A stretch of DNA of 64,000 nt from Mycolicibacterium pulveris. GTDB taxonomy: Bacteria; Actinomycetota; Actinomycetes; Mycobacteriales; Mycobacteriaceae. Location: the NCBI RefSeq assembly GCF_010725725.1, contig NZ_AP022599.1, positions 2,170,001 through 2,234,000 on the forward strand. The letters are read 5' to 3'. The translations under genes and the position numbers were made by a program. The notes under the pieces are model-generated. The model was not told the origin of the DNA. It searched no databases and saw only the letters and a program-made list of their open reading frames with translations. Below are positions 22,738-31,321 of the stretch, one piece after another; positions within the stretch are counted from its first letter, which is position 1; each line of letters starts with the position of its first letter.

Positions 22738-23925
22738 GTGAAGACGCTGCGCCTTGTGCTGGCCGTCGTGACGGCGACGACGATGACGTGGGCCGGCACC
22801 GCGGACGCGGCGGCCATCGCCACACCCAACTGGTCGGGACTGGACGCCCGTGCCTACGCGACCCCGATACCGCCCGCAGGCCGGCTGATCGATTTCCGTC
22901 CGCTGGATCCGGCGCTCTCGGTCGCCGGAGCGGCTACGGCGTACCGGTTCCTGTACTCGACGACCAACCAGCACGACCAGCCGGCGGTGGGCACCGCCGC
23001 CCTCTTCACACCGAAAACCGCCCCGCCACAAGGTGGATGGCCCGTCATCGCCTGGGCCCACGGCACCGTCGGCCTCGGCGACGACTGCACACCGTCAGCC
23101 CGGCCACGAAGCTCGCGCGACGACGAGTACCTGACGCACTGGCTGCAGCAGGGGTATGCGGTGGTGGCCGCCGACTACGTCGGCCTGGGCACGCCCGGGC
23201 TGATGAGCTACCTCAACGGCGCGAGCACCGCGCACGGGATCGTCGACGCGGTGATCGCCGCGCACCACATGAACCTGCCGCTGTCGCCGAAATGGGCGGT
23301 GGTCGGGCAGTCGCAGGGTGGTGCCGCCGCCATCGACACCGCCGCCCGGGCATCCGAATTCAGCGTGGGCTCGGGCCTGGACTACCGCGGGGTCGTGGCG
23401 ACCGGCACCCCCGCCAACGTCTCGACGTTGGTCAAGCAGGCCGGGCCCGACATGACCGTGCCGCCCAACCTCGACCCGATCGCCAATGCCTACGCCGCAT
23501 ACATCATCGCGGCGTTGCGGGAGGCGAACCCGGGATTGGGCATCGACAGCGCACTGACGCCGGCCGCGCGCGCCGCGGCCGACCAAGCCGAGACAGCGTG
23601 CGTGCGCGACCTGGCGGACGCGCTCGCCGATATGACGGTGCCCGGGTTCTTCGCCGCCCCGATGTCGTCGTTGCCCGGCTTCGACGAGGTCGTCGACGGC
23701 TACATGGGCACACCGCAATCCGGATTCGACCGGCCGATCTTCCTCGGGGTGGGCCTGCAAGACCACGACGTGCCCCCGGACCTGACGCTGAGGTTTTACG
23801 GCCGGTTGGTCGGCAACGGTCAAGACGTCGTCCTCAAGGTCTACCCCGACGACGACCACAGCAGCACGGTGCTGGCGTCGACGGCGGACTCGACGCCGTT
23901 TCTGCAGCGCGTGTTCGCCGACTGA
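22738..23925 (+). CDS. Secreted lipase (LIP family, alpha/beta hydrolase)
   Basis: The 395-residue protein has a signal peptide ending near residue 25 (TADAAA) and an alpha/beta-hydrolase fold. HGT near 108-110 forms the oxyanion region, nucleophile Ser192 lies in GQSQGG, and the late LQDHDVPP and DDDH segments can supply Asp and His. The family comprises extracellular triacylglycerol lipases and esterases. The start is GTG at 22738. It ends 6 nt from the convergent glycosylase gene. Confidence 0.85.
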   Translation: MKTLRLVLAVVTATTMTWAGTADAAAIATPNWSGLDARAYATPIPPAGRLIDFRPLDPALSVAGAATAYRFLYSTTNQHDQPAVGTAALFTPKTAPPQGGWPVIAWAHGTVGLGDDCTPSARPRSSRDDEYLTHWLQQGYAVVAADYVGLGTPGLMSYLNGASTAHGIVDAVIAAHHMNLPLSPKWAVVGQSQGGAAAIDTAARASEFSVGSGLDYRGVVATGTPANVSTLVKQAGPDMTVPPNLDPIANAYAAYIIAALREANPGLGIDSALTPAARAAADQAETACVRDLADALADMTVPGFFAAPMSSLPGFDEVVDGYMGTPQSGFDRPIFLGVGLQDHDVPPDLTLRFYGRLVGNGQDVVLKVYPDDDHSSTVLASTADSTPFLQRVFAD

Positions 23926-23931
23926 GCCGAG

Positions 23932-24855
23932 CTAGATCGCGCGAAGTCGCGGGATCGCCTGGCGCGGGCCGAACCGCGGCAGCACCGCCATGCCGCTGAC
24001 CTCCAGCAGCCGCACGGCACGGTGGCGGTGGGGCCGCAGCGGCGCGAGAAGTTCGACCATGGCGGCGTCGTCGATCGGATGGCCGAGCAGGCTCCAACCG
24101 ATCATCTTGGCGAGGTGAAAGTCCCCGACCGACAACGCGTCGGCGTCGCCGAACGCCCGCTGGACGGTCTCGGCTGCCGTCCACTCCCCGACACCGGGCA
24201 GCGACATCAGCGCGGCGCGCGCCTGCTCGGGCGGGCGGGCGGCCAGCCGCTCCAGCGCGTCCGCCCGCTGGGCGCAGCCCACGATCGTGCGGGCCCGGCG
24301 CGGGTCCACGTTGGCCTTGTGGAACTCCCACGACGGGATGCGCCGCCACACCTCGGCGGGCGGCGGGACCCGTAGATGGGCGGGCGCGGGACCCGGTGCG
24401 GGCGTGCCGTACCTGGTGACCAGCGTCCGCCAGGCCCGGCGCGCGTCCTTGCCGTACACCCGCTGCTCGAGAACCGCCGGGATCAGCGCTTCGAGCACCC
24501 GGTCGGTGCGGCCCAGCCGCAGATGTGGCACCCTCCGGTGCGCCGCGGCGATGGTGGGCTCCTCGGGCGCGAACCCCGAGCTGTCGTCCTGGCTGCCCAG
24601 CAGGGCAGGCAAAGTTTCGGCGAATTCCGTTGCGCCGCTTCCCCATGCCTCGCACTCGACGGTGTCGGGCGCGGATCTGGTGATGCGGGCGGTGACCGGG
24701 CCGCTGCGCATCAGGCTGGTGCGCCAGATCGCGCCGTCGGGCGCGTCGTGATAGCACGGGTCCGACCGGCCACGGCGCAACGGCGACAGCGTCAGGTCGG
24801 GACTGACCGGCCCGTCGAAGACCACCCGGCGCACGACGCTGACCGAGCTGTGCAC
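23932..24855 (-). CDS. DNA-3-methyladenine glycosylase-like protein (HhH-GPD)
   Basis: The 307-residue protein has an AlkA-like architecture. A variable N-terminal domain (about 1-110) is followed by the helical domain with VLEQRVYGKDARRAW, the helix-hairpin-helix LPGVGEWTAAE at about 220-230, and the catalytic Asp in LSVGDFHL. It probably excises damaged bases. No iron-sulfur cluster cysteines follow. It matches Rv0142 by length (308 aa) and neighbourhood. Confidence 0.82.
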   Translation of the reverse strand: MHSSVSVVRRVVFDGPVSPDLTLSPLRRGRSDPCYHDAPDGAIWRTSLMRSGPVTARITRSAPDTVECEAWGSGATEFAETLPALLGSQDDSSGFAPEEPTIAAAHRRVPHLRLGRTDRVLEALIPAVLEQRVYGKDARRAWRTLVTRYGTPAPGPAPAHLRVPPPAEVWRRIPSWEFHKANVDPRRARTIVGCAQRADALERLAARPPEQARAALMSLPGVGEWTAAETVQRAFGDADALSVGDFHLAKMIGWSLLGHPIDDAAMVELLAPLRPHRHRAVRLLEVSGMAVLPRFGPRQAIPRLRAI

Positions 24856-24864
24856 CGCTTCAGG

Positions 24865-25239
24865 CTAGGCGATGGTGATGTCGGCCTTGTCGGGGTAGAA
24901 CGCGACGTGTCCGGCGATGGCCGCCACGGCGGGATAGGGCTGCCGGTAGGTCCAGATCGCGTCGTCGACGGTGTCGCCCGCCGCGGTGACGACGTGGTAG
25001 TAGCCGGCCTCACCCTTGTACGGGCAGTACGTCTGCGTGCCGCTGGACACAAGCCGCTCGGACACGACGTCGACCCGCGGGATGTACTGCACCGGCGGGT
25101 ACGTCGACTCCCGCAGCGTCAGCGCGTTCTCCGTCTCGGCGACGACTTCGCCTGCGACCCGAACGGTGACCCGCCTGCCAGTCGGCTCGATGGTGATCGG
25201 ATGCGACGCGGTGGGTTCCAGTACAGGGCGATCGCTCAT
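24865..25239 (-). CDS. DUF427 protein
   Basis: The 124-residue protein shows the DUF427 core: AETENALTLRESTYPPVQYIPR, then TYCPYKGEAGYYHV and PYPAVAAIAGHVAFYPDKAD. The fold is a small beta barrel of unknown function. It corresponds to Rv0140 of M. tuberculosis. It is divergent from the SRPBCC gene with only 26 nt between starts, so promoters must overlap. Confidence 0.85.
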   Translation of the reverse strand: MSDRPVLEPTASHPITIEPTGRRVTVRVAGEVVAETENALTLRESTYPPVQYIPRVDVVSERLVSSGTQTYCPYKGEAGYYHVVTAAGDTVDDAIWTYRQPYPAVAAIAGHVAFYPDKADITIA

Positions 25240-25265
25240 GTTTCCACGGTGGCTACGATCGCGAC

Positions 25266-25745
25266 ATGAGTCAACAAGGGCCGCCGTCCGCGCAGGCTTC
25301 GATCACCATCAACGCCGATCCCGCGGAGGTGTACGCGCTGATCACCGATCTGCCGACGCTTGCGTCGCTGGCCGAGGAGACCCACGCCATGGAGTGGTCG
25401 AAGGGCGACCGTGCGCAGCCCGGCGCGGTGTTCAAGGGACAGAACCGCAACGGTTCCAGGACGTGGACCACGACCTGCACGGTCACCGAGGCCGAACCGG
25501 GTCGGACGTTCGCCTTCGACGTCCGGTCGCTGGCGGTGCCCGTCGCGCACTGGCGCTACGACATCGTCGCCGGCGACGGCGGCTGCACGGTGACCGAGCG
25601 GACGTGGGACAAGAGGCCCGGCTGGTTTCGCAAGCCGGCGAGCATGGCCACCGGCGTCAAAAACCGCGACGCGGCCAACGCCGAGCACATCCGCGTGACG
25701 TTGCGGCGATTGAAAGAGAAGGCCGAAAGCGTGCGCACCGCCTGA
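25266..25745 (+). CDS. SRPBCC family protein
   Basis: The 159-residue protein has the START-like opening INADPAEVYALITDLPTLASL, strand-rich centre with RTWTTTCTVTEAEPGRTFAFDV, and a Lys/Arg-rich C-terminal helix. Polyketide cyclase/dehydrase-type proteins of this sort bind hydrophobic ligands; the ligand is unknown. Its TGA overlaps the next ATG by one nucleotide (TGATG), so it is coupled with the crotonase gene. Confidence 0.8.
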   Translation: MSQQGPPSAQASITINADPAEVYALITDLPTLASLAEETHAMEWSKGDRAQPGAVFKGQNRNGSRTWTTTCTVTEAEPGRTFAFDVRSLAVPVAHWRYDIVAGDGGCTVTERTWDKRPGWFRKPASMATGVKNRDAANAEHIRVTLRRLKEKAESVRTA

Positions 25746-26401
25746 TGACCGAGTTGCAGCGCCGCGGCGCGGTGTTCGTGTTGACCCTGGGCTCCGACGA
25801 GAACCGCTTTCATCCGGACCTGTTGACCCGGATCAACGCCGCGCTCGACGAGATCGAGGCCGCCGAAGGGCCCAAGGCGGTGGTCACCACGGGCGTCGGC
25901 AAGTTCTACTCCAACGGCCTGGACCTGGATTTCATGGCGGCCAATCCCGGCGCGGCCGAAGCGAACCTGGCCGAGGTGCACGCGTTGTTCGCGCGGGTGT
26001 TGGCTTTTCCCGCACCGATCGTCGCCGCCGTGCAGGGCCACGCGTTCGCCGCGGGCGCGATGCTGGCGCTGGCGCACGATCTGATCGTGATGCGCGGTGA
26101 TCGCGGCTTCTTCTGCCTGCCCGAGGTCGATCTGGGCATCCCGTTCACCGCGGGGATGAACGCCCTGATCCGGGCGCGGTTGCCGATCGCCACCGCGCAC
26201 GAAGCGATGACGACGGGGCGTCGCTACGGCGGCGAGGATGCCCGCGAGGCCGGCATCGTCGCGGCCACCGCGGGCGAGAACGAGGTGCTCGACGTCGCGC
26301 TCGCGCGGGCCGAGGAACGCGCGGCCAAGGCGGGCGCGGTCTTCGGCACGATCAAGGCGCGGCTCTACGGCGAGGTGATCGCCGAACTGAAGGCAGGCTA
26401 G
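25745..26401 (+). CDS. Enoyl-CoA hydratase/isomerase (crotonase) family protein
   Basis: The 218-residue protein is short for a crotonase but has the key parts: [15 protein letters not shown] and [14 protein letters not shown] form the oxyanion hole, and [10 protein letters not shown] contains the Glu used by delta-isomerases. The overall look is that of small enoyl-CoA delta isomerases. It acts on fatty acyl-CoA in the cytosol, with the precise reaction open. Start and coupling with the SRPBCC gene are fixed by the TGATG overlap. Confidence 0.8.
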   Translation: MTELQRRGAVFVLTLGSDENRFHPDLLTRINAALDEIEAAEGPKAVVTTGVGKFYSNGLDLDFMAANPGAAEANLAEVHALFARVLAFPAPIVAAVQGHAFAAGAMLALAHDLIVMRGDRGFFCLPEVDLGIPFTAGMNALIRARLPIATAHEAMTTGRRYGGEDAREAGIVAATAGENEVLDVALARAEERAAKAGAVFGTIKARLYGEVIAELKAG

Positions 26402-26417
26402 ACATTAAGCGCCGAAT

Positions 26418-26464
26418 CTGAACTTGTGCACGCGAATTCTGTGATTTCCGTGCATCAACTTCAG
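26418..26464. repeat. Imperfect inverted repeat, copy A
   Basis: Arms at 26418-26437 (CTGAACTTGTGCACGCGAAT) and 26444-26464 pair imperfectly around a 6-nt loop. A related element is at 31941-31990. This copy lies between convergent gene ends, so it probably works as a bidirectional terminator. Confidence 0.6.
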
Positions 26465-26477
26465 CTTCGAACCAGGC

Positions 26478-27296
26478 TCAGAACGCGTAGCGGTGGTATT
26501 GCGCCATGTAGCGCAATGACGGCACGGCCCGCATCGCGTTGGACACCGCGCGGTAGTACCAGGCCACCCCGTCGAACGACGGGGAGTCGAACGGTGAAAC
26601 CCACGCCAGCAGCCGCACTCCCGGCACCGCGTCGACGATGTCGTCGGGTTTGTCGACGCCCCAGCGCAGCGTCGCGCCCGCGCGGCGCACCACCGCGTTC
26701 ATCCACTGCGCCCGGATACCGAGCCGGCTGAACGCGTCGAATTGCAGTTCTCCGGAAGGGAATCGGTCCACGATACGGCGCAGCAGCGCGATGCCGTCGG
26801 ACGGTTCGAGATACATGGTGAGACCCTCGGCGATCATCAGCGCCGGCCGGTCGGTGGGGATGGCGGCGAGCCAGTCCGGGTCGGTGACCGAGGCGGGCAC
26901 GACGTGGTAGTGGTCGCGGGCCGGGTAGAGCGCCCGGCGCAACTCGGCGACGTCGGGGTAGTCGACGTCGTACCACTCGACGCCGGGGCCGGGGTCCAGC
27001 CGGAACGCCCGCGCATCCAGTCCGCAGCCCAGGTGCAGCACGACGGCCTCGGGATGCACCGCGAGGCACTGCCGCGCCCAGAGGTCGAAGTGTGCCGTGC
27101 GGGTGGTCACCGACGGCGAATTGGTCGTAGTGATCGACGTTTTCGACCAGTCGTAGTCGATGCGGTCGACGATGTCTCTGGCGAACCGGTCGCCGAGGAT
27201 CGGTTTCGGCAGGTCGGCGTCGAGCGCCTTGGCGTAGAGCGTGGCCAGCATGGTCTGCGGGGCACCGGACAGATCGACGTGCAGCTTCTCACCCAC
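26478..27296 (-). CDS. SAM-dependent methyltransferase (PPM1/leucine carboxyl methyltransferase family)
   Basis: The 272-residue protein has the motif NSPSVTTRTAHFD near residues 59-71, the SAM-binding LHLGCGLDARAFRL, the acidic EWYDVDYPDV, and AEGLTMYLEP. These define the class I PPM1-like group that is greatly expanded in mycobacteria. Small-molecule O-methylation is likely; the substrate is unknown. Position fits Rv0145/Rv0146 of the tuberculosis genome. Confidence 0.83.
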   Translation of the reverse strand: MGEKLHVDLSGAPQTMLATLYAKALDADLPKPILGDRFARDIVDRIDYDWSKTSITTTNSPSVTTRTAHFDLWARQCLAVHPEAVVLHLGCGLDARAFRLDPGPGVEWYDVDYPDVAELRRALYPARDHYHVVPASVTDPDWLAAIPTDRPALMIAEGLTMYLEPSDGIALLRRIVDRFPSGELQFDAFSRLGIRAQWMNAVVRRAGATLRWGVDKPDDIVDAVPGVRLLAWVSPFDSPSFDGVAWYYRAVSNAMRAVPSLRYMAQYHRYAF

Positions 27297-27320
27297 CCGT
27301 TCGAGGCTAGCGCCCGCGCG

Positions 27321-28334
27321 TCAACCCGCTTTGCTCGCCCGCCTCGCGTCGCGTAGACCAGCCCAGAACTTGGCGGCCTCCCGAATGGATTCCTCGACCG
27401 GCCTTGGCTGCCAACCCAATTCACGTCTGGCCTTGCTGCAGTCGACCGGCGCCTCCGCGCGCATCAGCCGCAACGAGTTCAGCGACAGCTTCTCGTCAGT
27501 GCCGCGCAACCGCGCCTTGACGCTGCCGAGCGTGGCCAGCAGGTAGGCCATCGGCAACGGAATCGATTTGGTTGGCGGGTCCATTCCCGCGGCCTCCGCG
27601 GCGATCCTGATCACCTCGGCGTTGGTGATCATCTTCTCCGAGATCAGGTAGCGCTCGCCGACGCGGCCGTGCTCGGCGGCCAACAGCATCGCGCGGGCGG
27701 CGTCGTCCACGCCGACGGCTTCGAGTTCGATGCCGCGCAACACGAACGGGATCTTGCCGAACGCCGCGCCGGCGATGATGGCGCCGTGCGGGGTGCGACC
27801 CCAGTCGCCGGCGCCGTACGTCGTCGACACGCACATCGCCACCGCGGGCAACCCGTGCTCGCGCGCATATCGCAGCACCATGTTCTCGGCCTGCACCCGG
27901 GACCGCACATACGGCGTCAGCCCGCGGTCGGAGACGACGTCGTTCTCGTCGGCGACGCGGCCGCGGCGCCGGCCCACCGTCGCATAGCTGGAGGTGTAGA
28001 CGAACCGGCGCAGGTTGGCGTTCTTGGCCACCTCCAACACGTTTCGGGTGCCGTCGACGTTGGTGTGAAACAGCGGCGCCGGGTCGCGCAGCCACCCCCG
28101 GGTGTCCACGACGCAGTAGTAGACGTCGTCGCAGCCGTCCATCGCCTCGGCCAACGTGTCGTTGTCCCAGATGTCGCCGAGGAATCTCTGCACCGGCAGG
28201 TCGTCGATGCCGATCGTGTTGGCGGTCGGGCGCACCATCGCGCGCACCTGGTGGCCGTCGCCGACAAGCAACCGGGTGACGTGCGAGCCGAGGAAGCCGT
28301 TGGCGCCGATGACGAGCTTGGGTGCTGAGTTCAT
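27321..28334 (-). CDS. NAD(P)-dependent epimerase/3-beta-HSD-like oxidoreductase (Rv0139-like)
   Basis: The 337-residue extended SDR has the nucleotide motif VIGANGFLGSH, an SSYATVGRR segment in place of the usual serine-containing strand, and STTYGAGDWG later on. The canonical YxxxK catalytic pair is not obvious (YVRSRVQAE). The ATG at 28334 overlaps the SnoaL-like gene's stop as ATGA. The KstR-type operator in front of the operon suggests steroid or related metabolism; this is inference. It corresponds to Rv0139 (340 aa). Confidence 0.82.
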   Translation of the reverse strand: MNSAPKLVIGANGFLGSHVTRLLVGDGHQVRAMVRPTANTIGIDDLPVQRFLGDIWDNDTLAEAMDGCDDVYYCVVDTRGWLRDPAPLFHTNVDGTRNVLEVAKNANLRRFVYTSSYATVGRRRGRVADENDVVSDRGLTPYVRSRVQAENMVLRYAREHGLPAVAMCVSTTYGAGDWGRTPHGAIIAGAAFGKIPFVLRGIELEAVGVDDAARAMLLAAEHGRVGERYLISEKMITNAEVIRIAAEAAGMDPPTKSIPLPMAYLLATLGSVKARLRGTDEKLSLNSLRLMRAEAPVDCSKARRELGWQPRPVEESIREAAKFWAGLRDARRASKAG

Positions 28335-28837
28335 TCGGCACCGCCGTACTGCCGCATCCAGTTTCGCGCCTCGTCGGTCAGCGTGCCGAGTTCCTCGGCC
28401 TTGCGGCACCACTTCACCGCGGCCTTGACGAACCGCAGCGGGTTGTAGATGTCCTCCTGGCGGCGCCACAACCCGTCGCCGGCGTAGGTGATGATCGAGA
28501 TGTTGGTGGCGCTGATGACGGTGCCGTCGCCCGGGTCACGCATCGGGTTGTCGAGTTCGCAGATGACGCGGCCGGTCGGCTCGTCGAAGACCGTCCACAG
28601 CGACGGGAACGACGTCATGTGGTTGCCGGGGAAGCTCTCCATCGTCTTCCAGATCCAGGCGCGCACCTCTTCGCGGCCCCGCATCGTGCCCGCGGCGTGC
28701 TCGACGTACTCGACGTCGGGGGTGTACTGCGCGACCCACGGGTCCCAGTCGCGGGTCTGCGCGGCGCGGTCCACGGTCGCCTCGAACTGTTCGAACGCTG
28801 CAGCCATTTCCTCCCGGCTGAACACCTTGCCTGTCAC
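28331..28837 (-). CDS. SnoaL/NTF2-like protein (Rv0138-like)
   Basis: The 168-residue protein has an NTF2-like cone fold: N-terminal helix FEQFEATVDRAA, DVEYVEHAAGTMRGREEVRAWI, and a C-terminal beta sheet ending with a helical tail. Members are ketosteroid isomerase-like enzymes or ligand-binding proteins. The GTG at 28837 is chosen because a TAGTTT -10 box and the KstR-type palindrome end just upstream, implying a leaderless transcript. It is the first gene of a two-gene operon. Confidence 0.8.
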   Translation of the reverse strand: MTGKVFSREEMAAAFEQFEATVDRAAQTRDWDPWVAQYTPDVEYVEHAAGTMRGREEVRAWIWKTMESFPGNHMTSFPSLWTVFDEPTGRVICELDNPMRDPGDGTVISATNISIITYAGDGLWRRQEDIYNPLRFVKAAVKWCRKAEELGTLTDEARNWMRQYGGAE

Positions 28838-28845
28838 GCCAAAAC

Positions 28846-28859
28846 TAGAACACGTTCTA
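28846..28859. promoter_or_regulatory. KstR-type operator
   Basis: TAGAACACGTTCTA is a 14-bp palindrome with a 2-nt centre and fits the KstR consensus TNNAACNNGTTNNA exactly. It ends 8 nt before the GTG start of the SnoaL-like gene and overlaps its presumed -10 box. KstR represses sterol catabolism genes until a 3-keto-sterol CoA intermediate appears. Binding here is a prediction. Confidence 0.7.
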
Positions 28860-28875
28860 CTGGGTTTGTCGAGCG

Positions 28876-29277
28876 TCAGTGGACGCTGAGCACCCGACGG
28901 TCGCCGATCGGGCCCTGCAACGGCACCTCGAGCGTGCCGAACACCGCGATCTGGATGCATGCCCGGCCGACGGCCTCGGGCAGGGTTCCGCCGCTGAGCT
29001 CGACGGTGACGGTGTCGGCGGTTTCGTGCGTCTTCGCCGTCACGCCATAGCACTGCGGGGTGCCCGTGGTGAAGTGCAGCGCCAGCGTGTCGGCGCCGGC
29101 ACGGCTCCACGCCTCGACGGGCATCGGGTGCGGATCGACGATCGCGGGGTTGTCGGTGAACAGCACCCCTGGTCGCGGAGGCACCTCGGGCGGTTGCACC
29201 GTTGTCGGCTCGGCCGTCGCCACGGGCGCCAGGCAGATGGCCAGGGCCGCCGCGTACACCACGGTGAGGGCGCGCAT
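28876..29277 (-). CDS. Secreted hypothetical protein
   Basis: The 133-residue protein has a clear signal peptide (MRALTVVYAAALAICLAPVATA), cleaved near residue 22, and a mature part of about 110 residues with two cysteines (TPQCYG and RACIQ) that could form a disulfide. I do not recognise the family. The ATG at 29277 starts the signal peptide; upstream in-frame codons add nothing conserved. It lies just upstream of the KstR-type site but has its own promoter region. Confidence 0.7.
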   Translation of the reverse strand: MRALTVVYAAALAICLAPVATAEPTTVQPPEVPPRPGVLFTDNPAIVDPHPMPVEAWSRAGADTLALHFTTGTPQCYGVTAKTHETADTVTVELSGGTLPEAVGRACIQIAVFGTLEVPLQGPIGDRRVLSVH

Positions 29278-29354
29278 CCCCCCACGGTAATGGCCGGCGG
29301 ATGAAGTCGGCGAGCACAATGGTTACAGGCTGAAACGACAGTGAAGGAGAAAGC

Positions 29355-29870
29355 GTGACCACAACGCGGAAGGCCATCCTGGCCGGCGGCTGCTTCTGGG
29401 GCATGCAGGACCTGATCCGCAAGCAGCCCGGTGTGCTCTCGACCCGCGTCGGCTACACCGGCGGCGAGAACGCCAACCCCACCTACCGCAACCACCCCGG
29501 ACACGCCGAGGCCATCGAGATCATCTACGACCCGGCGCAGACCGACTACCGCACGCTGTTGGAGTTCTTCTTCCAGATCCACGATCCGACCACCAAAGAC
29601 CGGCAGGGCAACGACATCGGGACCAGCTACCGGTCGGCGATCTTCTACCTCGATGACGAGCAGAAGCAGATCGCGCTGGACACCATCGCCGACGTCGACG
29701 CGTCGGGGCTGTGGCCCGGCAAGGTCGTCACCGAGGTGACAGCGGCCGGCGAGTTCTGGGAGGCCGAGCCCGAACACCAGGACTACCTGGAGCGGTTCCC
29801 CAACGGGTACACCTGCCACTTCCCGCGGCCCAACTGGAAGCTCCCGAAGCGCGCGAAGGCGACGCCGTAG
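29355..29870 (+). CDS. msrA: Peptide methionine sulfoxide reductase A
   Basis: The 171-residue enzyme reduces methionine S-sulfoxide in proteins. Catalytic Cys13 is in GGCFWG; Cys154 (GYTCHF) is the recycling residue, at the same number as in the tuberculosis enzyme. RVGYTGG and [11 protein letters not shown] are family signatures. GAAGGAG 5 nt before the GTG at 29355 fixes the start. It corresponds to Rv0137c and converges on cyp138 with a 6-nt gap. Confidence 0.95.
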   Translation: MTTTRKAILAGGCFWGMQDLIRKQPGVLSTRVGYTGGENANPTYRNHPGHAEAIEIIYDPAQTDYRTLLEFFFQIHDPTTKDRQGNDIGTSYRSAIFYLDDEQKQIALDTIADVDASGLWPGKVVTEVTAAGEFWEAEPEHQDYLERFPNGYTCHFPRPNWKLPKRAKATP

Positions 29871-29876
29871 GGCTCG

Positions 29877-31205
29877 TCAGCCGCGGCGGTGCACGATCAT
29901 GCGCCCGCCGTCCTTCGGGGTGAACGCCACGCCGCGGGAGTGCCATTTCGCGCCCGGCGCCGTCGTCGTCTCGAGCACGAAATGGCGCAGGACGGTCCGG
30001 AGCACGACATCCATCTCGACGTTGGCGAACGCCGCACCGACACAGCGGCGGGTGCCGCCGCCGAACGGGATCCAAGCGAACATCGACGGTCGGTTGCCGA
30101 GGAACCGCTGCGGGTCGAACCGCTCCGGTGCGGGGAACTCGTCGGCGCGCTCATGCATCAGCAGAATGCTGGTCAGGACCGTATGACCCCGCGGCACAAC
30201 CCATTCCCCGAGCTCGAATGTCGGCGAGTAGACGTGACGTCCGGCGAAGTCGATGATGGTGCGGTTGCGCTGAACCTCCAGGATGGTGGCCTGACGGTAC
30301 TCGTTGACGTCGGTCTCGACTTCCCCGACCAGCTTGGTCAGCACGTCGGGGTGGCGGGTGATCCGCTCGAACGCCCAAGCCAGGGTGGCGGCCGTCGTCT
30401 CGTGTCCGGCAGCCAGCAGCGTCAGCAGCTCGTCGCCGATCTCCTGGCGCGACATCGCCGAACCGTCCTCGTAGGTGCTGCGCAGCAGCAGCGCCAGGAC
30501 GTCGTTGCGGTCATCGAAGCAGGGGTCGGCCGTCACCTCGTCGATCAGCCGGTTGATGACGACGTCGTACTGGCGCCGGTACTCGGCCAGCCGGCCCCAC
30601 GGGCTGTAACGCCCGTACGTCCGTTTCGGCGTGGGCAGGCTCACGACGCGCGAACCGAGGGTGACCCAGGGCGGGATGATGCGGCGCAGGTCATGGAGGC
30701 GTTCCCCGTCGGCGCCGAACACCGCGCGCAGGATCGCGTTGAGCGTGATGCGCATCATCGGCTCGAGCGTCTCGAACGCCTGACCCTCCGGCCAGTTCAC
30801 CGACTCGCGCAGCGTCTCCTCTTCGAAGATCTTCTCGTAGTTCTTGATGCTCTTGCCGTGAAAGGGCGGGGTCAGCAGTCGGCGCCGGCGGCGGTGCTCG
30901 GCGCCGTCGAGCGCGAACACCGATCCGGACCCCAGCACCCGCGACAGGTTGGGCTGCACGTTGCCGAGGTCGTCGGGGTTGGCGGTGAACACCTGCTTGG
31001 CCAGCTGCGGGTCGGCGACCACCACCGTCTGCCCGAAGATCGGGATGTTGAGGCTGAACACATCGCCGTAGCGGCGGTGCATCTGGTGCACGGTCCAGCG
31101 GCGGTTGGCGATGAACGCCAGACCCTGCAGTGTCACGGGAAGCCGCGGACCCGGCGGCAGTTTCACGGCGCGGGCCGGCGCTTCGACGGTCGACGATTCG
31201 CTCAT
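29877..31205 (-). CDS. cyp138: Cytochrome P450, CYP138-like
   Basis: The 442-residue P450 has the I-helix motif AGHETTAAT, the K-helix ExxR as EVQR, and the haem loop FGGGTRRCVG with Cys388 as thiolate ligand. Length (441 aa in M. tuberculosis CYP138, Rv0136) and the msrA/TetR neighbours agree. The ATG at 31205 has GGGAG 5 nt upstream; the frame remains open further up but overlaps the operator region. The substrate is unknown. It is probably controlled by the divergent TetR gene. Confidence 0.9.
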   Translation of the reverse strand: MSESSTVEAPARAVKLPPGPRLPVTLQGLAFIANRRWTVHQMHRRYGDVFSLNIPIFGQTVVVADPQLAKQVFTANPDDLGNVQPNLSRVLGSGSVFALDGAEHRRRRRLLTPPFHGKSIKNYEKIFEEETLRESVNWPEGQAFETLEPMMRITLNAILRAVFGADGERLHDLRRIIPPWVTLGSRVVSLPTPKRTYGRYSPWGRLAEYRRQYDVVINRLIDEVTADPCFDDRNDVLALLLRSTYEDGSAMSRQEIGDELLTLLAAGHETTAATLAWAFERITRHPDVLTKLVGEVETDVNEYRQATILEVQRNRTIIDFAGRHVYSPTFELGEWVVPRGHTVLTSILLMHERADEFPAPERFDPQRFLGNRPSMFAWIPFGGGTRRCVGAAFANVEMDVVLRTVLRHFVLETTTAPGAKWHSRGVAFTPKDGGRMIVHRRG

Positions 31206-31244
31206 GTCACTCCCAGCCGGCGTCGTCACGTCGACGCCTCGTTT

Positions 31245-31294
31245 GGTACAAGCATGTACCGCAGGTGTGTGTAGTACGGTACCGCTTGGTACCA
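31245..31294. promoter_or_regulatory. GGTAC-type operator cluster between cyp138 and TetR gene
   Basis: GGTACA-AGCA-TGTACC at 31245-31260 is a perfect 6-bp-arm dyad, and the palindrome GGTACC recurs at 31279-31284 and 31289-31294, ten nucleotides apart. All three lie in the 116-nt gap between divergent starts. They are the likely binding sites of the TetR protein encoded at 31322. Confidence 0.6.
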
Positions 31295-31321
31295 CCGACC
31301 GCAAGACCTCAGGGGGACGAT

